Source: Selaginella moellendorffii
Taxonomy: Eukaryota > Streptophyta > Lycopodiopsida > Selaginellales > Selaginellaceae
Length of the DNA: 64,000 bases
Direction of reading: 5' to 3'
Assembly (NCBI RefSeq): GCF_000143415.4
Contig: NW_003314263.1
Location: 409,114-473,113 of the forward strand
In this document: positions 56,901 to 64,000 of the stretch, in pieces
How the letters are laid out: each line of letters starts with the position of its first letter
Numbering within the stretch: the stretch's first letter is position 1
The notes under the pieces: generated by a model
Database searches by the model: none
Told to the model about the DNA's origin: nothing
The model's input: the letters and a program-made list of their open reading frames with translations, nothing else
Translations under genes and position numbers: made by a program

Positions 56901-57731
56901 ATGGAAGGGAAAAGCCTTCATGCGATCTTTAAAGCCACAGGAACTATTTATAAAAAAGAGAGTAAGGTCTTCCTATCTCTCACCGTTATCCTTCCAGCGG
57001 CGGGATTCCAAGTCTTTCTTGCACCCGCTGTTTTGAGCTTCCTGGGCCTCGATCCGAAGCCTCTTGCTCGTCTGATCAACTCCTCGGGGCCCTTCGTATC
57101 TTCTGAGGCTGTGGAATCGTTCCTGCGATGGGTCTCCGACTTCACAGCGAAACAAGCAATCTCGCTGCTCTCTTGCCTGGCAATCTCGGCGGCCTTGTGG
57201 ATGGTGTCCACGGCCTCGCTGGTTTCCACCGCTGCTCGTCTCTATCGCGGCGAGGAGACTTCCAGGTGGGAGGTTCTTCACTTCAGGCCGAGGGTGTGGT
57301 TACCGTTGCTCAGCGTTGCCCTGTGCTCGTTCCTGATTCAAGCGCTTGAGTTTGCTATCACTTTTCTCATAGCGACTTATCTTGACGAAGTGCTGATCTT
57401 GATATCAATGTTTTCGCTGGTGGCATTCGCTGAATACTTCTACATGGTGGCGTCACTTGCTGCTACTGTTGCGGTGCTGGATGGATTCGCTGGGGTGCGA
57501 GCACTCCGAGAAGCAGCAAGGGTTCTCCACCGAAATCTGCTCACGGGCTTGGCGCAGTTGAACGTGAACGCTTTGACTAGCTTTACGGGCAGAAAGGAAT
57601 GGTGATGGATAGTGGTCTGGATCCCCGTGGTGTCTGTAGGCTCTTTGTGGTGGTCGAACGTACACGTAGTGTTTTATTTCTCGTGCAAGCCGGACGAAGA
57701 AATGAACCAAGATTATACTCCGTTGGCTTGA
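56901..57731 (+). pseudogene. multi-pass membrane protein, interrupted by one in-frame TGA
   Basis: From the ATG at 56,901 a 234-codon frame encodes at least four hydrophobic segments (SLTVILPAAGFQVFLAPAVL, SLLSCLAISAALWMVSTASL, LLSVALCSFLIQALEFAITF, VLILISMFSLVAFAEYFYMV) and ends at TGA 57,603-57,605. The same frame continues without break to TGA 57,729-57,731 and encodes another membrane segment (WIVVWIPVVSVGSLWWSNVH), VVFYFSCKP and an acidic tail, as in plant multi-pass proteins of unknown function that end in a (Y/F)F-x-CK motif. The stop is most likely a nonsense mutation of a Trp/Arg/Cys codon. Truncated expression or readthrough are the alternatives. The precise family is not identified. 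Confidence 0.6.
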
Positions 57732-58370
57732 GACTTAAACACTAAGCCGGAATGTTCTTTGAATGAAGTGTTTGGCAATTCCTTGGGAAAAAACCGAGTT
57801 TTACAATCTCTTTCGCAGATTATAGAGAAACGGTGCCTAGTAACATTTCCAGGAAGAAGTTGTTCGTAACATTGTCTGACAGAAGGAACCTCAAGATATG
57901 GTGAAATCTAAACCTTGCAAAGTCATGCATCTTGACTGGCTTGAGCATACTCTTTTATAAATTCCTGGCGAATATGACTGAGTTTTACAATCTCTTTCAC
58001 AGATCATACACTAGCTGGAAGTTTTTAGTAACAAAGATATGGCACCTCGAAATCTAAACCGGAAAGTCATGCCAAGGAACCCTGTTCTCAAGTGGACTGC
58101 CTGCCAGTTAAGTGGTCCTCCACTGCAGTAACAATTCCAAGGGTAAAGAACAAAAGGAGAAAATAAAGCATGTTGAGGTATATGCTCTCTATGACATGAT
58201 CGTAGGTGGCAGTAATGCCACCTCAGTGATCCGTGTTTCTTGATCATGTATATTTGGCTATGACATTATATTCGACTATCCTTGGAGACATCTTTGTCCA
58301 TCATAGCTTCTGTATATCTCTTCAAAGCATTCAGCAGAAAATAGCCCAAACGTACCTCTATGATCGAACC
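57732..58370. other. intergenic with a short internal repeat
   Basis: Blocks around 57,790-57,905 (accgagttttacaatctcttt, cagattata, ggcacctcgaaatctaaacc type) recur at 57,975-58,060. No gene is seen. Confidence 0.45.
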
Positions 58371-58374
58371 ATCG

Positions 58375-58960
58375 CACAGCTGATTGTGACTAAAATTGCC
58401 ATAGATTGGTACTAAAGATTCTCTGGAAATCCTTGTGATTCGCTCAGCAGTGATCAAGGAACAACGCAAGTATTCTACAACAATGGAATCAATCCGACAT
58501 CAGCAGTAGTCGACGAATAAAGTGCAAAGCTTCCAAAAAGTGAAGCCACTTACCTTTCGGTGCTCGCGTTGACAACTCAATTCTATTTTGCTGGAAAATG
58601 GATCAACAACGAGTTTGCGTTCACTGTTCTGTGACAATCCATCGTAAAGATCCAGAGTCGATTCTGACAAGCCTGCGATGTAGAGATTAGTCAATGGTCG
58701 GATATAACGCCGTCAAAAGGATCCCACCAAATGCCAAACAAATACTGTCGAGCACAAGCTTTGCCGCGACTTGCATAATGCTCCTCCACATAGAATCCAC
58801 TAGAATACATGGTGAAGACGAATCGATCCTAGGAACAACATCAATGAACAGCGGGAAGAGAGAAAGAGACGGGAAAAACGTTTTAAGTACCTGATAACTA
58901 ACGCTGGCCCAGATTATAAACTCCGTAGCCTATAGCTCGCTCGTCTGTATTCAAAAGGAA
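58375..58960 (-). pseudogene. possible ABCC-type transporter relic (multi-exon)
   Basis: On the minus strand, splice-bordered pieces can be read. 58,594-58,558 and then about 58,479-58,361 join to QNRIELSTRAPKE, YLRCSLITAERITRISRESL and VPIYGNFSHNQL. The pattern Y-x-x-x-(S/T)A-R-E-x-x-R-(L/I)-x-x-x-x-x-x-P-(I/V)-x-x-x-F-(S/A) is what ABCC transporters show after the fourth helix of the second membrane domain. A hydrophobic piece (MWRSIMQVAAKLVLDSICLA) lies at about 58,785. No nucleotide-binding domain is present. This is tentative. Confidence 0.25.
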
Positions 58961-59990
58961 TGTAGCCATTAGTAAATAAGGAAAAACTCTGCCGAGAACA
59001 ACAAGGTTTGTAGCTATGTGGCTCCTTGCCAAACTCCAAAATAGAAACTCGCTAGAATTCGAATATTTTGTGCTCGTTTCCAGCATAGCCGATTGAGAAT
59101 ATGGCTCACCACCAACAATGACAATGATTAGCAGAGGCCAGCCAACAACTACACATTGTTGAGCTCAGCTCCGCTCATTCCCATCTCTCCTCCACCAAAC
59201 GAATATTTGCCATGTATAATCTAAAACTTCCATTATGTTAGTTGCAGCACAAGAGAACCTCATGCCAATCCCAAGAGCTAAGTAACGAGAATCATTGAAC
59301 AGTGGCATACACACAATATCTTACCTTGTACATACAGTCAGAGAACGTTAAGAGGAGGACAAGGGAAACGAAGGCTGCTCAGAGAGAGAGGAAAAGAGAA
59401 CTTAGTGCGGAATAGTGACCTCTAGCGGCTTCTGGCTGGAGTAGACTGGACACTCGCGCATACTTCCACTCCGCCACCTCCACCCCTTTCTGGGGGTTTG
59501 TTGTTTGGTTGAAGTGAAGAAAGGGAGAGGTGTGTTGTGTTGGTCTCCGGGATCGGAGTAATGATTAATGGACGTTATTCCGGCAGCGAGAACCTGCAAG
59601 TGAAAACACCAGTTTTAACTTAATTCAGAACGCGGTTTTTCAAGCGTCCACCTCTTTAAATAAGTCTTGGCATTAGTCACCAAGAACATCCTGTGCACTG
59701 CAGAAAACGATACCGACCAGGGAGAATAAACAAGCGAAAGTTAAGAAATGGCTGTACCTTGTAGAGGAAGCAGATCCGCCTTGGAGCCCGAAGTACCAAG
59801 AGCTTAATGGTCGTCTCAAAGTCGTAGCCACCAGCACGCACTTAATAAGCTCCACAAATTTAGTCTCGTGCACCGGCCCGCACTAATCCCACGGAGGTTC
59901 CTGAATCTGAAAAAACTCGTGAAAATCAGTGCTGCGCTCACCCAAAAAGAAAACATTATCCACCACAAAGAAAGTAAAGTTGGAAGGGGC
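58961..59990. other. no gene recognised
   Basis: Short minus-strand frames (59,402-59,599 and 59,673-59,873) have protein-like composition but no motif I recognise. They may be further exons of the relic at 58.4-58.9 kb. Confidence 0.35.
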
Positions 59991-59994
59991 AAAA

Positions 59995-60591
59995 AGACAT
60001 TCTTATTCTAGAGGAATAAAGAGGGCACCAAGCTTATGATCCACAGAAGTGTGATTTCCATAACGTGTCCAAGTTGCCACATGAGTTAGAGAAACATTCA
60101 GGGTCAAGGAAGTTTTAGTTTTAATTCTTATTTACTGAATGATTCAGTCAAATGAAATAGAGAATTACAAACACTTGATGAACTTTGTCTAGCCAATGTG
60201 AATAACTTGGACAAAGAGCGCCACTGGATGCTTGCCATCCCTTGTTTCATCACTTGGAAGCACTTAAGGTACATCCTCTTGTCCTGGAGGATCCTGGGCA
60301 TTGCAAACCTCATCGCCCCCAAGGGGCGCATAGAGATTGTTGCTGCCCCAGGGAACGATGGAGGCAAGCAAGTAGGCCACCAAAAAGCCTGCCCACACGT
60401 CCATTCCCATCCCTGAACGGGTGGATGCTCTCAAACCTGTAAAAGAAGGCAGCACTAATGCTTGCCACCTTTGCAACCCTGAGCTTGGGATCTGTTGTAA
60501 ATGCCTCCTCGAGGGATTTGTTGGTAGATGACACTAGCTGCTCCAGAGTCGCCAGGACCTTCTTAGGATCCATGTGGTGTTCCAGATCCAT
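59995..60591 (-). pseudogene. truncated Fic-domain pseudogene
   Basis: A direct segmental copy of 31,430-32,090, including 3' flanking DNA (tctagaggaataaa, gatccacagaagt, ttccataac blocks). The coding part keeps LEQLVSSTNKSLEEAF and the full HPFRDGNGRVGR motif. A frameshift follows at once, several deletions occur further on, and the N-terminal ~147 residues, including the inhibitory-helix region, are absent. It is joined at 60,579 to the fragment shared with 44 kb. Confidence 0.85.
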
Positions 60592-61320
60592 CTTGCTTGG
60601 AGACCTTTGCTCCTTTGCTTAATAAACAATGCCACTGGTTTGTTCAGTGGAGCAAATCCCATTCAAGGCAATACTTGCACCATATTTATAAGCGGTGGGA
60701 ATGGGGTCGTCATCCTAAGCCTCAGGGTGCGATAATTTGAGGAGCGAATGTTCATGTTTCTTGTCTGTAAACCACACTTCCAAGTCTGGATATGAATATC
60801 ATCTCCTTAACTAGATGTATGGCCTAAGTAAGCCACTACTTTCACCATACAAGAGACCTGGCGGTTAAGAGATTAAGAATGAGATCATGGTGTATCCAGG
60901 GTTTGTATGAGAAACAAACATACATCAGTGAACCCTTTTGTTGCTGCTTGAGTATATCGTGGGGAGAATACACCTATATGATGTATACACCTTCATTGCC
61001 TCCGGGGGCTCCATCTCCATGTCAATCTGCTGCACGGCTCAATACTACCGAGCAGGAATTGCTCACTGCACACAGATTTAGAGCTCGCCAAGAATGGATT
61101 GACAAGAAGTATCCCTGAAGAGTTGGAACTTCTGTGCTTCAAAGCTTGTATGATTCTTTGTTTTTATGTTTTGATTTAATATTGTTTCACATATTTCAGT
61201 TTCATAGATGGTCTCTAGCGTCTTGCCGAAGAGATAGCATTCAGTCATGCAAGGAGAGAAGCCAAGAAGCTCCACCACCAGGTTCTCTCCAACACAGTCT
61301 TACCAGCCCAGTGAGGGTGG
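60579..61320 (+). repeat. gene-fragment duplicate shared with 44,037-44,830
   Basis: Starts at ggtgttccagatccatctt, right at the break of the Fic copy. The + strand has a coding-like piece (AARLNTTEQELLTAHRFRAR, QEWIDKKYP, stop) and, about 140 bp on, FSHARREAKKLHHQVLSN. Both correspond to pieces in the 44-kb copy. The gene is unrecognised. Confidence 0.5.
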
Positions 61321-63128
61321 GTCCCGTTTGCTTGTATAAATTTAAAGATTGTTCTATTCAATTATTATAAGTATCTAAAAGTACAAAATAAAATATACTT
61401 TTTATTATTTTATTATAACAGAATTATCTTGATTGTAATGCTTAATATGACCACATAGAAGATTAAATACAGTTTCTATATATTTTTTTTACCAAATGTA
61501 TTCTTGAAATTAAAAGCTATATAATCAATTTTTTTTATCATAGCAAGGAAGGGATATTCTCACTATATTCCATGTCGATTTAATATAGTTTTGTATTAAC
61601 TTTGGTAGCTAGATCAATAAAATTTTATGAGAGGTTGATTGTATAAAGGAGTGAAGTTCAACTGATTCAACAGTTCTGAATTGTAACCAACCCAAAAATC
61701 TAAAATATTAATTATAAATAATAATAGAAATAAAACTTACATGGTTTAACATATGTATATAATATATCAATTAAAGTTTGTGCAGTATAGTCAGAACCAT
61801 AAACATTTTATCTAAATCATCTTCAGTTCCTTTAAAGACCTACTAACCTTCTATTCTTCTACTATGATTATAATTTTTCTTACCAAAGTTAATTTTATCA
61901 ATTTCTATAATTGACTATCAATCTTAATGTGATAACACCAATATCATGACATAATTTATACCAATTCATTATTGTCTGCTCACTTGTAATACTACACTCA
62001 TGCTGGTGCCCTTGGTGATATCTGTTATATGTGATCCATGCCAAAATCCGACTATAACACTCATGAAGGTGGCCATGTGCCTTATAAGAATGATTCTTGT
62101 CTGCTCTGACTTGCTGAAGAGAGAGAGAGAGATAAAAGAAATGGGAGTTCTTCTAGAAGGACAGAAGATATTGGATGTCTTGTCATACTACCACCATCTT
62201 TTCCTCGATGATGGCGATTGTCTTATTTAGGTTTTGAACATTAGGTGATAGAATCTTTGTGAGAAAAGAAGATTGTTGCTAGAGGGTGTGGAAGTCATTG
62301 ACCTAGAGCAGTAGGGAGAAGGATCTCTAATCCTCACTTTGTACTTTGCAGTAACTTGTAACTTGTTTGAATTGCATGCTGACAAAATAGAAAAGTAAAG
62401 CAATACAAACCTACAAGATAGTGTGATTTGAGTCTAAGAATGGCCATGAGGTAAAGGTATTGTAAGATGGAGGAATCGGCTAGAAAAGTGGCCAAGAGAA
62501 AAAGGAAGTGAGATGCTATATGGGAAGAAGGCATGTGGAGAGGGCCAAGTGAACACTTCTATGGAGCCCTAGAATTGGAGGCTACTAGAGATCCACAATG
62601 GAGCAATTAGTTTTCTTTAGGGGCTACATACCAAGAGGAAGATTCTCACCCAAGACATGGCGGCAATCCAAGTTTGGGCTCTTAGGTTTGTGTGATATGC
62701 CCTACTAAAGACTCATGGTACTTGGTGAGGTTGATGCACACGAATGAGAATGGTCTTAGAGGAATCTTTATTGGCTTCAACTTCATTATTTTCCTAAGCT
62801 GTATGCATGCCATGTAATCCTTCAATAGCCGCAGAACTTGAGTCTCCATATTCTATAGAAATAATCATTGAAGCTGTCTACTAGAGTGCTTTTGCCTATA
62901 GATTTCTAAGATCATAGGTGAAAACTATGTATGTTGCATTTGACTGGAGCTAGATAATCAGCATCAAAGTGTTCAAATTATCAAAAGTTTGTCTTTAGAT
63001 TTTTTAATAGAAATTCATCTTTTTTTCCTCCATTGTTTTAGTATTTCATTAATAATTTTACAAAGTCCTCAAAACCCTGGAATTAATCTTGTCTAACCCT
63101 GAGTGCATGTTTAATCTCATATGCCCAT

Positions 63129-63130
<2 letters not shown>
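61321..63130. other. AT-rich DNA, no gene recognised
   Basis: Only short AT-biased frames are present (for example 62,000-62,230 on +). 61,370-61,450 resembles 44,880-44,970 in AT-rich flanking sequence, so the shared segment may extend a little further. Confidence 0.45.

Positions 63131-63163
<33 letters not shown>
63131..63163. repeat. (AT)16 microsatellite
   Basis: An uninterrupted run of the AT dinucleotide. Confidence 0.95.
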
Positions 63164-63166
<3 letters not shown>

Positions 63167-63210
63167 AATCTTGAGTTCAAATCGTATTAGCAGAGGTTTG
63201 GTCAACTTTT

Positions 63211-63248
<38 letters not shown>

Positions 63249-64000
63249 ACAGTAGTAATGGTGAATATACTCTTCAATAAATAGAAAGAAATAGAAAATG
63301 TATAATAATTTTTAGGAATCTTTTAAATAAAAGAGATTTGTGTGTATAGATTAATCTTATGTTTATAATTTTAGACATTTAAGGCATTTTAATTTTTTGC
63401 TAAAAATTAATTAATTATCATAATAAAATTAAAGAATATAGTAAAGTTTTACCACTTTTGTTTTACTACTTTAATGTGCAATCACCGATTAATGCAATCT
63501 TCAAAGTAAACCTTTATTAAAACCTTAATAGTTCTTTCACAAAATCTATTGGCCCGTTATTCCCATGAAATTTAGTAAGAGGTGTGCTAGCTATAAGACA
63601 TAACCTAATGACTGGAAGAGGAGTTTGATTGGAATTCAAGGCTTGTTCCATATCCTTCTGGAAACACCTCTCAAGTCAGTGGGCTCTTGGAGTCTTGCTC
63701 GTTCTCACTAGAGCCTGCCTGGGGCATCAGAGTTGCCTCAAGCTTCTCCAAAGCTTGAATCACTGGAGGTAAGAAGGCTGTTGGCTGTCTGGGACTAAAG
63801 CTCATCACAGCCAGAAGAGCTAGTTTTCAATGCAGATGAATTAGACGTTGTGGCCATGGTTCAAGCTACGCGGGTTTGAGAGCTTGACAAACGCTGGGCT
63901 CTCGGGCTTTCTATCCAATTGCCCGCTGCTTAGGGCTAGAGGTCAGTTGTAATCACCTGAGCTAAACTTTTTGCTGAATTACTGTTGAGGCCACAACACA
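63164..64000. other. AT-rich DNA passing into mixed sequence, no gene recognised
   Basis: The last 400 bp are more GC-balanced, with ORFs below 60 codons, and might be the edge of a gene or element outside the window. Nothing specific can be supported. Confidence 0.4.

Noticed and set aside
58375-58960. Functional ABCC transporter gene
   Set aside because: Only one membrane-domain pattern fits, with no nucleotide-binding domain, and neighbouring pieces do not stay in phase. It is kept only as a tentative relic.

Overview
The window looks like nuclear DNA of a land plant, most probably an early-diverging vascular plant such as a Selaginella-type lycophyte. This is an inference. The genes are plant families (PRT6-type N-recognin, A-type cytochrome P450, dirigent-like protein, plant-type pentatricopeptide protein, cytosolic enolase of the ENO3 type, NSE4). 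Introns are very short (about 45-110 bp) with normal GT-AG borders. Gene-rich stretches alternate with AT-rich, retrotransposon-filled stretches. A run of 990 N (54,394-55,383) shows this is a draft scaffold.

Layout. (1) 1-2,617: the C-terminal exons of a PRT6-like E3 ligase on +. (2) 3.4-7.7 kb: a scrambled Ty1/copia element, mostly on the minus strand. (3) 7.8-12.1 kb: a divergent dirigent-like gene (-) and P450 gene (+), with small relics of PRT6 and Fic genes beside the dirigent gene. (4) 12.1-24.1 kb: AT-rich and repeat-rich DNA. It holds a large inverted repeat around head-to-head copia gag pieces, a GC-rich 75-bp minisatellite, and a complete Cassandra-like miniature LTR retrotransposon whose LTRs carry 5S rRNA-derived sequence. 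(5) 24.1-31.4 kb: a second, rearranged copy of the P450/dirigent segment. Here the P450 is a frameshifted pseudogene, the dirigent-like gene is intact, and two further dirigent fragments follow. (6) 31.6-35 kb: two adjacent intronless minus-strand genes, a Fic-domain protein and a FunK1-like kinase-fold protein. (7) 37.2-43.7 kb: a compact cluster of enolase (-, 13 exons), a PPR gene (+) sharing a 199-bp divergent promoter region with it, and an NSE4-like gene (+). (8) 45-49.8 kb: a degenerate Ty3/gypsy element on the minus strand. (9) 49.8-56.7 kb: an old repeat split by about 5.8 kb of GC-rich tandem repeats, which include a perfect 1,279-bp duplication, a 12-bp minisatellite and the N gap. 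(10) 56.9-57.7 kb: a membrane-protein gene broken by one in-frame TGA. (11) 58-64 kb: gene relics, a Fic pseudogene that is a segmental copy of 31.4-32.1 kb, a fragment shared with 44 kb, and AT-rich DNA.

The main themes are repeated segmental duplication with inversion and gene-fragment capture, and layered transposon insertion. The old repeat occurs twice in opposite orientation, and each copy carries a different later insertion, so one copy supplies the empty site for the other. The most noteworthy items are the Cassandra-like element with its 5-bp target duplication and empty site, and the Fic/FunK1-like intronless pair, which are families more typical of bacteria and fungi than of plants.
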